NCBI GenBank assembly: GCA_002919235.1
Contig: PKEX01000047.1
Location: 1-42,111 of the forward strand
Direction: 5' to 3'
DNA: 42,111 nucleotides
From: Clostridia bacterium
GTDB lineage: Bacteria > Bacillota > Limnochordia > DTU080 > RSA5
Each line of letters begins with the position of its first letter. Position 1 is the stretch's first letter. The notes beneath the pieces were generated by a model. That model did not search any database and was not told where the DNA came from. It worked only from the letters and a program-made list of their open reading frames with translations. Position numbers and translations under genes: made by a program. Shown here piece by piece: positions 6,964 to 13,885 of this stretch.

Positions 6964-7548
6964 GTGGCAAACAGCCAGGCGGTGCGAGTGACGGTCAAGG
7001 GGAAAAACATCGAAGTGACGCCGGCTCTGCGGGAGTATGCGGAAAAGCGGGTGGCCAAGCTCAACAAGTTTTTCACCTGGCGGCAGGACATCTCGGTCGA
7101 AGTGACGTTGAGCGTCGAACGGGACACGCACATTGCGGAGATCACGTATTCCATGGGCGGCCTGCTCATGCGGGGCGAAAGCCGCACCAAGGACCTGTAC
7201 GCCTCCATCGACGAGGCCTCCGACAAGATCGAGCGCCAGGTGCGCAGGTACAAGAACAAGCTGCAGCAGTGGGAGCACCACAGCTTGCGCAAGGGTGAGG
7301 CGGCACCGGCTGTCGCTGTGGCGGAGCGGGCGCCTGAGGAAGAGAAAGGCGAGGGAGAGACTCCCCGGGTGGTACGCACCAAGCGGTTTGCCATTAAGCC
7401 GATGGACGTGGAAGAGGCGATTCTCCAGATGGAGCTCCTCGGGCACGACTTCTTCGTGTTCGCCAACGCGGCCACCGATGAGGTGAACGTGCTTTACAAG
7501 AGGAAAGACGGCCACTACGGTTTGATCGAACCCACCCTGGAGGAATAG
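6964..7548 (+). CDS. hpf: Ribosome hibernation promoting factor, long form
   Basis: Dimerises 70S ribosomes into inactive 100S particles in stationary phase. The protein has 194 residues, the long-HPF size. The N-terminal RaiA/S30AE domain is seen in VTVKGKNIEVTPALREYAEKR and the following DLYASIDEASDKIERQVRRYKNKL helix. A charged linker leads to the C-terminal dimerisation domain (KRFAIKPMDVEEAILQMELLGHDFFVF and DEVNVLYKRKDGHYGLIEP). The GTG is chosen because GAGAGGGG lies 7 nt upstream and the family starts there; the frame is open further upstream but has no homology. The gene sits between the flagellar genes and secA-prfB, as in B. subtilis, although 14 kb of chemotaxis genes separate it from secA here. 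Confidence 0.96.
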   Translation: MANSQAVRVTVKGKNIEVTPALREYAEKRVAKLNKFFTWRQDISVEVTLSVERDTHIAEITYSMGGLLMRGESRTKDLYASIDEASDKIERQVRRYKNKLQQWEHHSLRKGEAAPAVAVAERAPEEEKGEGETPRVVRTKRFAIKPMDVEEAILQMELLGHDFFVFANAATDEVNVLYKRKDGHYGLIEPTLEE

Positions 7549-7550
7549 CT

Positions 7551-7580
7551 GCGGGGCGCCGACCGGCGCCCCGCTTCGTC
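7551..7580 (+). terminator. Terminator after hpf
   Basis: A perfect 10-bp stem GCGGGGCGCC/GGCGCCCCGC with a GACC loop starts 2 nt after the hpf stop codon. The downstream tract TTCGTC is T-poor, so termination may be partial. Confidence 0.6.
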
Positions 7581-7590
7581 AGTTGCCGGG

Positions 7591-7666
7591 CCGTTGGAAG
7601 AGGGGCCGTTGGACGAACCACCGTCGGAAGAACCGCCGATTGGAAGAACCACCGTTGGAAGAATGA
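7591..7666 (+). repeat. Five-copy 15-bp tandem repeat
   Basis: Five units of about 15 bp with consensus CCGTTGGAAGAACCA lie head to tail just beyond the hpf terminator; one unit has 16 bp. The stretch is not part of a credible gene. Confidence 0.8.
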
Positions 7667-7738
7667 CGGAAGGAATCATTGCGAAAGGTGCCGAATTGTG
7701 TGTGAAAGTCTCGCACCGTCGATGGAGGGCGGGTCTCC

Positions 7739-8428
7739 TTGAACCAACGGATGCCGACGGCCCAGGAGGTCCAAGACGCGATCGGGCGAGTGCGCGGCGT
7801 GGTGGCCAGCCGGGTCGTCACCAAGGACGGAGCCATTTCCGAGGTGCACGTCCTGGCCCACACCGGGCGCAGCGCCAAGCAGATCGTCCGGGACGTGGAA
7901 TCCGTCTGTGCGGCGCAGTTCGGCATCACGTTGGACCACCGCAAGGTGAGCGTCGCCGTGATCCATTCGCCGGAGAAGGCGGAGCGCCCGCCGCTGCGCC
8001 GTCCGGTCATCTCCGGCGTGCGGGTGGAAACGGGCGGGCGGCGCACGCGAGTGCACGTCACGCTCGGCGTGGGCGACGCCGTCTACGAAGGGAGCGCCGA
8101 AAGCATCGGGGGGGCGGCCCACCGGGTGAAGGTGGCCGCGGCTGCGGCGCTCGACGCTCTCCAGCGGTACGTGGGAGACGGGTGCCGGTTTGAGTTGGAC
8201 GACCTGGTTCCGTTTCACCTGGGCGGGTGGGACGGGTACCTGGCGGGCGTCGTGATGGTCAGCGCGTTCGGCGAGGAGCACCTGGTCGGGAGCGCTCTCG
8301 TCAAGATTGATCCGCTGGATGCGGCCATCCGGGCGGCGCTCGATGCAGTCAACCGCCGGATACCCATTGTGGCTCGTGAGGGGGTTCGAATCAGGGGCAG
8401 CGGGGAGTTGGACGGGGAGTCCCCCTGA
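7739..8428 (+). CDS. Conserved-looking protein of unknown function
   Basis: I do not recognise this 229-residue protein. It appears soluble, with no signal peptide or membrane segment. The N-terminal half (VQDAIGRVRGVVASRVV, then TKDGAISEVHVLA and AKQIVRDVESVCAAQFGI) alternates strands and helices like a small ferredoxin-like alpha/beta domain. The second half has two similar strand-helix units (GVGDAVYEGSAESIGG, VAAAAALDALQRYV). A TTG start is chosen because GGAGGG lies 9 nt upstream; an ATG four codons later has no suitable binding site. It lies between hpf and the second structured RNA, with its own minisatellite-bearing leader. GC-rich third positions across the whole frame support coding. 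Confidence 0.75.
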   Translation: MNQRMPTAQEVQDAIGRVRGVVASRVVTKDGAISEVHVLAHTGRSAKQIVRDVESVCAAQFGITLDHRKVSVAVIHSPEKAERPPLRRPVISGVRVETGGRRTRVHVTLGVGDAVYEGSAESIGGAAHRVKVAAAAALDALQRYVGDGCRFELDDLVPFHLGGWDGYLAGVVMVSAFGEEHLVGSALVKIDPLDAAIRAALDAVNRRIPIVAREGVRIRGSGELDGESP

Positions 8429-8507
8429 GGAAGAGAGCGAAAAACCGGATACACGCAGGCGAAGCCTGGCACGAGCCGATCGAGACGTCGCGCGTCACGA
8501 GATGACC
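8429..8507 (+). other. Short gap before structured RNA 2
   Basis: Eighty bases between the unknown gene and the terminal stem of the second RNA. No clear sigma-A promoter was found here, so the RNA may be transcribed through from upstream. Confidence 0.4.
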
Positions 8508-8748
8508 ATTGGGCCGATAGGGGTACAGGGCGTCATCCAGTGCACGACCTGGTCGACCGACCCGAGCGAAGCGGATGGGGCGCCTAGACCTAGCCGAGCG
8601 AAAGGCGCCACACCAGCAGTCGGGGGGTCTGCCATAGTGACTGCCAAAGCGCTCCGAGTGGTCCTCACCCTCGTGAGCTTGATCTTGGCCGGTGGCGCTA
8701 GCTATACCCGTGCCATGTAATTGAGATCTGTCCTATCGGCCCATTTTT
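8508..8748 (+). ncRNA. Unidentified structured RNA or leader upstream of the HD-GYP gene
   Basis: The two ends pair perfectly over 12 bp (TGGGCCGATAGG, 8510-8521, with CCTATCGGCCCA, 8732-8743), extended by ACAG/CTGT after a 3-nt bulge. TTTTT follows at once. Inside are CCAG/CTGG (8537-8552), GGCGCC/GGCGCC (8579-8609), GCAGTC/GACTGC (8616-8644), CTCAC/GTGAG (8664-8677), and AGCGC/GCGCT (8648-8652 with 8695-8699) enclosing the last one. CCGAC (8557-8561) can alternatively pair with GTCGG (8619-8623), which would break the GCAGTC stem, as in a switch. I see no cobalamin, T-box, GEMM, lysine, FMN, TPP, RNase P or SRP signature. It ends about 30 nt before the HD-GYP start, so it could be a riboswitch-type attenuator for that gene or an independent RNA. 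Confidence 0.6.
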
Positions 8749-8780
8749 GCTACGTCCGCCTTGTCAAAGGGGTCCTGCAC

Positions 8781-10178
8781 GTGGCTCGAGTCGCAATACG
8801 GAGGCCGGAGCTCTTACAGCCCGTCAACCGGAACCAGCCTTGGTACTCGTTCCTCTTCACTGGCGTCCTGTGTGCGCTCGCGTCCTTCACGCTTGTTCAA
8901 AACGACTGGCAGACCTCCGAAGGGCGCTGGCCCTTGATTCTGTTCTTCATGGGCCTTTCCGCCGCGGCCGAGATCCTTTATATCGAGCTCCCGGGGGGCA
9001 AGGGCAGGGTTTCCGCCAGTTTCGGAACCAACCTGGGAGCCGCGCTGGTGCTGGAGCCTCATGAAGCGGCGCTGGTGGCGGCAGGGGGCATCCTTATTGC
9101 CAACCTCATCGAGCGCCTGGCCGTAGACGTCATCGCCTTCAACACGTCCCAGCTCTGGCTCACCGCCTTCGCGGCCGCGCTCGTGTGGAAGGCCCTATGG
9201 CCCGCGGAGGCGCTCCTTCCCATCGAGCCCCAAGAAGTGCTAGGCGTCATGCTCCGGCTGCTGGTGGTGGGGCTCGTCTATTACGTGATCAACCTCACGC
9301 TGGTCAGCCTGAGCATGCGGCTGGCCTACGGGGTCCGCCTCCGGGAGATGGTGGCCAAGAGCGTGCTGTGGGGCATCCCGAGCCACGTGACCGTCGGGAC
9401 CCTAGGATTTCTGATCGCAGTGTTGTACCTCAACATCGGCATCTGGGGCGTCCTGCTCCTCTGGGTGCCGCTGCTTCTCGCGCGGTACGCCTTCCGGCAG
9501 TACGTGGCCATCCGCGCGGCCCACCTTGAGACCATCCAGGCGCTGGCCCTGGCGCTGGACGCCAAGGACCCCTACACGCTGGGGCATTCCGAACGGGTGG
9601 CGGAGTATGCGGAAGAAGTCGGACGCCAGATGAACCTTCCCGAAAGCGAGATCGAGCTGCTGCGGTACGCTGGAATCCTGCACGACATCGGAAAGATCGG
9701 CATCAGCGACGCAGTGCTCAACAAAGTGGGCAAGCTGACGGACGCCGAATTCCGGCTGATCCAGTCCCACACCACTATCGGTGCGAGGGTGGTCAAGCCG
9801 ATGGGCGTGCTGCGCGGCGTCTCACAGGTGATCCGCCACCATCACGAGCGCTACGACGGCCGGGGATATCCGGACGGCCTCAAAGGGGAGGAGATCCCGC
9901 TCGCGGCCCGCATCCTGGCGGTGGCCGACGCCTTCGACGCGATGACGTCGGACCGCGTCTACCGCGCGGGGCTGGCCGTGGACGAGGCGGTGGAGGAGCT
10001 GATCCGGAACAAAGGGACACAGTTCGATCCCCGGGTGGTCGACGTGTTCGTCGAGAAGGTGCTCCCCCGCAAGGTGGAGCTCACCCGCCAAGCGGCTGCC
10101 CGTCGCCAGGACCACGAGGCCCGGGAGCCTCGGGGCGATCAAGTGTGGCGCACGTTCGCCGCCGGCGACGGCGAGTGA
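8781..10178 (+). CDS. Membrane HD-GYP domain protein (probable cyclic-di-GMP phosphodiesterase)
   Basis: Protein of 465 residues. The N-terminal half is hydrophobic, with several membrane segments (for example LFTGVLCALASFTLV and LGFLIAVLYLNIGIWGVLLLWVPLLLA), and probably senses a membrane or extracellular cue. The C-terminal half is an HD-GYP phosphohydrolase. The metal-binding HD is at residues 301-302 in GILHDIGKIG, a histidine run is at 353-355, and GRGYP is at 360-364. These residues are complete, so hydrolysis of cyclic-di-GMP is expected. The GTG start has AAAGGGG 8 nt upstream; earlier in-frame starts fall inside the terminal stem of the preceding RNA and are rejected. Its place between the hibernation and chemotaxis genes suggests a part in the motile-to-sessile decision. 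Confidence 0.9.
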   Translation: MARVAIRRPELLQPVNRNQPWYSFLFTGVLCALASFTLVQNDWQTSEGRWPLILFFMGLSAAAEILYIELPGGKGRVSASFGTNLGAALVLEPHEAALVAAGGILIANLIERLAVDVIAFNTSQLWLTAFAAALVWKALWPAEALLPIEPQEVLGVMLRLLVVGLVYYVINLTLVSLSMRLAYGVRLREMVAKSVLWGIPSHVTVGTLGFLIAVLYLNIGIWGVLLLWVPLLLARYAFRQYVAIRAAHLETIQALALALDAKDPYTLGHSERVAEYAEEVGRQMNLPESEIELLRYAGILHDIGKIGISDAVLNKVGKLTDAEFRLIQSHTTIGARVVKPMGVLRGVSQVIRHHHERYDGRGYPDGLKGEEIPLAARILAVADAFDAMTSDRVYRAGLAVDEAVEELIRNKGTQFDPRVVDVFVEKVLPRKVELTRQAAARRQDHEAREPRGDQVWRTFAAGDGE

Positions 10179-10234
10179 CGGCGGGGCACGGCCGTAATCA
10201 ATAGAGCCGGCACGGAGGCGAGGAGGTCGGCGCG

Positions 10235-10834
10235 GTGCTCTTGGACGCCGTGGTCGCAGGACTGGTTTTGGGCTGGGTGTTTCGAGGGCGCTTTGTCAAT
10301 CTGGCGGAGGTCGAGATCCGCGGCGTCGCGCTGGCGGTGCTCGGCGTCCTCTTGCAGTTTGTCAGGCAGTATGGAGCGAGCGCCGGATGGCCCCTGGTGC
10401 GGGAGTGGGCGCCGGTGTTCTACGTCGGCACGTTTTGGATCCTGCTGGCGGTGATCTGGCTCAACCGCAGGAACCCGGCGTTTCTTCTGATCGGCTTTGG
10501 CATTTTCCTTAACATGCTGGTGATCGCGGCCAACGGCGGGAAAATGCCTGTGTCGGCGGAAAGCCTCGCCCGGGCAGGTTTCGATCCGGGGCCCATCGCC
10601 AGCGGGCAAGTCATCACCCACCAGCTTCTCACCGAGACCACGCGGCTGGCGTTCCTGGCGGACGTGTTGGTCCTCGGAAAGCCGTACCCGCGGCCCGTGG
10701 TGTTCAGCATCGGCGACTTGCTGCTGTCGGCCGGCGCCCTCTGGTGCCTGGTCGGGGGCATGCTGGCGCACCCGTCGGTGACGCGGCGGCCGAAGCCGTT
10801 GAAAACACGGGTCTCCCTCCCCGGTCTGAATTGA
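10235..10834 (+). CDS. DUF5317 family membrane protein
   Basis: Small membrane protein of 199 residues with about five hydrophobic segments (VVAGLVLGWVF, GVALAVLGVLLQFV, VFYVGTFWILLAVIWL, PAFLLIGFGIFLNMLVI and a C-terminal pair). The conserved features RGRFVNLAEVEIRG and AANGGKMPVS after the fourth segment fit the DUF5317 family, whose role is unknown. The GTG start has AGGAGG 8 nt upstream. It follows the HD-GYP gene by 56 nt on the same strand and may be cotranscribed with it; no motif shows a functional link. Confidence 0.8.
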   Translation: MLLDAVVAGLVLGWVFRGRFVNLAEVEIRGVALAVLGVLLQFVRQYGASAGWPLVREWAPVFYVGTFWILLAVIWLNRRNPAFLLIGFGIFLNMLVIAANGGKMPVSAESLARAGFDPGPIASGQVITHQLLTETTRLAFLADVLVLGKPYPRPVVFSIGDLLLSAGALWCLVGGMLAHPSVTRRPKPLKTRVSLPGLN

Positions 10835-10874
10835 CCTCGATCTTTCGATTTCGAGCTGCCCGTCGCCCCGTGCT

Positions 10875-10902
10875 TCAAGCCTTAACCCGGGAATGCCGAT
10901 GT
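10875..10902 (+). promoter_or_regulatory. Sigma-D-like promoter of the chemotaxis block
   Basis: TCAA, a 17-nt spacer and CCGATGT resemble sigma-28 sites. The spacing equals that of the flagellin and fliD promoters. The site lies about 85 nt before cheW. A GC-rich hairpin CCGCGG/CCGCGG lies between it and the gene. Confidence 0.55.
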
Positions 10903-10987
10903 ATCGAGTAGCCCGGAAACTGCATCGCTGGGTGCCGCGGAATCCGCGGCAAAGGGCCCGTGGAGGAGGCAGAGGGGGCTATCGGTT

Positions 10988-11485
10988 TTGGGCAAACAGT
11001 GCGTCATCTTTTGGCTGGGCAAGGAGCATTACGGCGTCGACATCTTCCAGGTGCGGGAGATCATCCGCATCCCTGAGATCGTCAAAGTCCCGGGAGCTCC
11101 AGAATTCGTCGAAGGGGTCATCAACCTCCGCGGCGGCGTCATTCCTGTTCTCGACCTCAGGAAGCGCTTCGGCATGGGCGAGGCCGAGGACGCCGAGGGA
11201 CGCTGCATCGTCGTGGTGGAGCTCGGGGAGCAGACGCTTGGGGTGATCGTCGACGGCGTCTCTGAGGTACTGGAAATTGACGATGCCGCGATCGAGCCGC
11301 CGTCGCCCTTTGTGACGCCTATGCAGACGGGCGCCATCTCGGGCATCGCCAAGGTGGACGAGAGGCTCATCATCCTGCTCGACCTGGAGCGGGCATTTTC
11401 CGGGAAAGAGCGCGAGCAGCTTTCGACCTTGGCCCGGGTGGACGAGATGGCCCCAATTGAGGGCGACCGTTCGGAGGCGCTTTGA
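10988..11485 (+). CDS. cheW: Chemotaxis coupling protein CheW (first copy)
   Basis: Adaptor that links chemoreceptors to the CheA kinase. The protein has 165 residues and is a single CheW domain. Hallmarks are FWLGKEHYGVDIFQVREIIR, the VPGAPEFVEGVINLRGGVIPVLDLR core, VVELGEQTLGVIVDGVSEVL, and IAKVDERLIILLDLERAF. The TTG start has AGAGGGGG 9 nt upstream; no ATG is available near the domain start. It opens the chemotaxis block behind a sigma-D-like promoter and is followed by cheY 17 nt later. A second cheW closes the same block. Confidence 0.95.
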   Translation: MGKQCVIFWLGKEHYGVDIFQVREIIRIPEIVKVPGAPEFVEGVINLRGGVIPVLDLRKRFGMGEAEDAEGRCIVVVELGEQTLGVIVDGVSEVLEIDDAAIEPPSPFVTPMQTGAISGIAKVDERLIILLDLERAFSGKEREQLSTLARVDEMAPIEGDRSEAL

Positions 11486-11502
11486 AACGTGGAGGTGTTC
11501 TC

Positions 11503-11859
11503 ATGGCACGCATCCTGGTAGTGGACGACGCAGCGTTCATGCGGATGAGGCTGAAAACCGTCCTCGGCGAACAGGGGTGGGAGGTCCTGGAGGCCTCCAA
11601 CGGCGTCGAGGCCATCCAGATGTACGAACAGCACAAGCCTGACCTCGTGATGATGGACATCACCATGCCTGAGATGGACGGGCTCACCGCCTTGCGGGCG
11701 ATCCGGGAGAAGGATCCCAACGCCAAGGTGGTGATGTGCTCCGCCCTGGGCCAGGAGAGCACGGTGATCGAGGCCATCAAGTCGGGGGCCAAGGACTTCA
11801 TCGTCAAACCGTTCCAGCCCGAGCGTGTCGTGGACACGGTGAAGAAGCAGCTGGGTTGA
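11503..11859 (+). CDS. cheY: Chemotaxis response regulator CheY
   Basis: Single receiver domain of 118 residues that carries the signal from CheA to the flagellar switch. The acidic pair Asp8-Asp9 (VVDDAAFMRMRL), phosphoacceptor Asp52 (MMDITMPEMDGL), Ser80 and Lys102 (FIVKPF) are all present. The MPEMDG loop is typical of Bacillota CheY. The ATG is chosen over an in-frame TTG at 11482 because GGAGGTG lies directly upstream and the domain starts there. The stop codon lies within a 16-bp tandem duplication. No output domain is present. Confidence 0.95.
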   Translation: MARILVVDDAAFMRMRLKTVLGEQGWEVLEASNGVEAIQMYEQHKPDLVMMDITMPEMDGLTALRAIREKDPNAKVVMCSALGQESTVIEAIKSGAKDFIVKPFQPERVVDTVKKQLG

Positions 11860-11886
11860 AGCACCATCACGTTGAAGCACCATCAC
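11856..11886 (+). repeat. 16-bp tandem duplication at the cheY stop codon
   Basis: TTGAAGCACCATCAC occurs twice, 16 bp apart, the first copy containing the cheY TGA. It lies in the cheY-cheR gap. Confidence 0.8.
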
Positions 11887-11911
11887 TTCATAAGAATCGG
11901 CGGGATGGGTC

Positions 11912-12838
11912 GTGGTGGCGGGGCACTCTCAGGAACCTCAGGCTCAAGCCGGGCAGCCGCGTGGCTACGAGCTGCTCGCGTCCACGTTTAAGCGGCGGAC
12001 GGGGATCGACCTGGCTGCGTACAAGGAGCGGCAGATGATCCGCCGCCTCACCAGCTACCTGAAGCGGGTGGATGCGCCCGATTTCGCGGCCCTGGCCCTG
12101 CGGATCGCCCGGGACGACGAGGCGCTGGCGCATCTCAAGGATTACATCACCATCAACGTCTCGGAGTTTTTCCGCAATCCCGACCGGTATGCCGTGCTGG
12201 AGTCGGATATCCTGCCGGAGCTGATCCGGAAGTTCGGCGCGCTGCGGGTCTGGAGCGCGGGCTGTTCCATCGGCGCGGAGCCGTACTCCCTCGCGATCTT
12301 GCTGGAGGAATTGGATCCACAGGGCGCCCACCGGGTGCTGGGCACGGACGTGGATACCGGTGCGCTGGAGGAAGCCCGGGCGGGCGTATTCGCCGCGGAC
12401 AAGCTGCGGGAGGTGTCCCCGGAGCGGCTTGAGCGGCACTTCACCCAGACCGGGGTGGGGCTATGGCAGGTCTCGCAGCGGGTCCGGGACCGGGTGCGTT
12501 TTCGCGTCCACGATCTCCTGCGGGATCCCTACCCCGTGGGGCAGCATCTCATCCTCTGCCGCAACGTCGTCATCTATTTCGTGGACGAGGCGAAAGAAGA
12601 GGTGTTCCACAAGCTGGCGGGGGCCCTGGTGGAAGGCGGCTACCTGATGGTCGGCAGCACCGAAAGCATCTTTAGGCCGGAACGGTACGGGCTGCAGTCG
12701 GCGGGATCGTTCATTTACCGCAAGGTCGGAGGAGGGGCGGCAGGCGTTGGCAAATTCACAAGTCTCCCCAAGGGTGATGCGGAAAGCGCTGATGCAGGCG
12801 GGCGAGGCTCTTTCGGGGCTTTTCGAGCGAAAGTTTAA
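11912..12838 (+). CDS. cheR: Chemotaxis protein methyltransferase CheR
   Basis: SAM-dependent methylation of receptor glutamates. The N-terminal helical domain is seen in LASTFKRRTGIDLAAYKERQM and ITINVSEFFRNPDRY. The catalytic Rossmann domain follows, with RVWSAGCSIGAEPYSLAI (SAM-binding loop), VLGTDVDTGALEEARAG and LILCRNVVIYFVDEAKEEV. The frame normally ends near FIYRKV, but here it runs on for about 35 Gly/Ala-rich residues, out of frame over the start of cheC. The start is GTG with only a weak upstream purine run (GGGATGGG). The gene is translationally overlapped by cheC, which has a strong ribosome binding site inside the cheR tail. Confidence 0.94.
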   Translation: MVAGHSQEPQAQAGQPRGYELLASTFKRRTGIDLAAYKERQMIRRLTSYLKRVDAPDFAALALRIARDDEALAHLKDYITINVSEFFRNPDRYAVLESDILPELIRKFGALRVWSAGCSIGAEPYSLAILLEELDPQGAHRVLGTDVDTGALEEARAGVFAADKLREVSPERLERHFTQTGVGLWQVSQRVRDRVRFRVHDLLRDPYPVGQHLILCRNVVIYFVDEAKEEVFHKLAGALVEGGYLMVGSTESIFRPERYGLQSAGSFIYRKVGGGAAGVGKFTSLPKGDAESADAGGRGSFGAFRAKV

Positions 12839-13313
12839 AATCGCCGAGATCGCGCTCTCGCACCGCACCCCGGCGGAGCTGCCCGAAATCCTCGGCGACG
12901 CAGCGGAACCGGTCTGCGCCTCGTTCTATCAAATCCGCGGGGAGATTCCCGGCTTTCTGCTCCTCATCATGCCGATCGACGAAGTGAACGCCTTCCTGAA
13001 GCCCCTCCTGGGCGACCACGTGACGGAGGAAGCCATGGCCGATTCGGCCTTCGGTGAAGTAGGAAACGTCGTCGGCAGCGCGTTCTTGAACTACCTGGCG
13101 GACTACTACCGCACCTACGCCGCCCCCACGCCGCCTCAGGTCTTTCGGGACATGGTGGGGGCGCTCATGGGGTCGCTGGCCGCGGTTTTTGTCGCGGAAG
13201 GCCAGGAGCAGGTGCCCGTCGTCAGGACGGTGTTCACCCAGGAGTCGGAGAAGCTGTCGGCGCTGCTCTTATGGATCCCATACGCACTGTCGCTGTCAGA
13301 GCTGAGGAAGTAG
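12747..13313 (+). CDS. cheC: CheC-like chemotaxis phosphatase
   Basis: Protein of 188 residues in the CheC/CheX/FliY family, which dephosphorylates CheY and partners CheD. The family active-site pattern is visible once, as FGEVGNVVGSAFLNYLAD (Glu and Asn separated by GxVG). The usual second site is not evident. The TTG start is supported by GGAGGAGGGG 9 nt upstream. It overlaps the end of cheR by 92 nt in another frame. An ATG at 12777 is the alternative but has no good ribosome binding site. cheD follows after 2 nt, the same pair as in B. subtilis and Thermotoga. Confidence 0.85.
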   Translation: MANSQVSPRVMRKALMQAGEALSGLFERKFKIAEIALSHRTPAELPEILGDAAEPVCASFYQIRGEIPGFLLLIMPIDEVNAFLKPLLGDHVTEEAMADSAFGEVGNVVGSAFLNYLADYYRTYAAPTPPQVFRDMVGALMGSLAAVFVAEGQEQVPVVRTVFTQESEKLSALLLWIPYALSLSELRK

Positions 13314-13315
13314 AC

Positions 13316-13861
13316 ATGATCCGGAGCATAGGACTGGGTGAATACGCCGTCGGACGAGACGTGCAAGAAGACTGGGCTATCTATGGGCTGGGATCGTGCG
13401 TCGGGTTGATCCTCTGCGAGCCCACGACGCGGGTCTTGGCCATGGCCCACGTGGTGCTGCCCGTGAGCCCGTCGCCCGACCCGGAGCAGCCGGCGCGGTA
13501 CGGCGATACGGTGGTCCCGTTCCTCCTGGAAGAGATGAAGAAGCTCGGGGCGGTGACAGAACACGTCATGGCCCAGCTGGCCGGCGGGGCGCGCATGTTT
13601 GAAATCAGCGGGGTCGCCGGGGACATCGGCCGTCGCAACGTGGAATCGGTGCGAAGCAGCCTGGCCCGGCACGGTGTGCCGGTAACCGCCGAAGAGGTGG
13701 GAGGAGCGTCGGGGCGGACCCTTCGCTGGCACGCCAAAACCCGCCTCGCGGTGGTCAGCCGGTTCGGGGCGCCCGATGTGATACTCACGCCGGACCGGTG
13801 CCGGGTCGGGGGAAGCTGGACGGACGGTCGAGTGGTAAAGAACAGCACGGAGCCGCGGTGA
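13316..13861 (+). CDS. cheD: Chemoreceptor glutamine deamidase CheD
   Basis: Deamidates receptor glutamines and binds CheC. The protein has 181 residues. The catalytic pattern is present: YGLGSCVGLILCE supplies the active-site cysteine (GSC) and LAMAHVVLP supplies the histidine. QLAGGARMFEISG and IGRRNVESVRSSL are the conserved later blocks. The ATG is chosen because it lies 2 nt after the cheC stop with GAGG upstream; a longer in-frame start inside cheC has no homology. Confidence 0.94.
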   Translation: MIRSIGLGEYAVGRDVQEDWAIYGLGSCVGLILCEPTTRVLAMAHVVLPVSPSPDPEQPARYGDTVVPFLLEEMKKLGAVTEHVMAQLAGGARMFEISGVAGDIGRRNVESVRSSLARHGVPVTAEEVGGASGRTLRWHAKTRLAVVSRFGAPDVILTPDRCRVGGSWTDGRVVKNSTEPR

Positions 13862-13885
13862 ACGGAGGCTGGGAGGGAGGCGACG

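Noticed and set aside
7591-7666. CRISPR array
   Set aside because: The repeats are directly adjacent 15-bp units without spacers; no cas genes are present.
8721-8780. Earlier TTG start for the HD-GYP gene
   Set aside because: It falls inside the 3' arm region of the second structured RNA and lacks a ribosome binding site. The GTG at 8781 has AAAGGGG at 8 nt.
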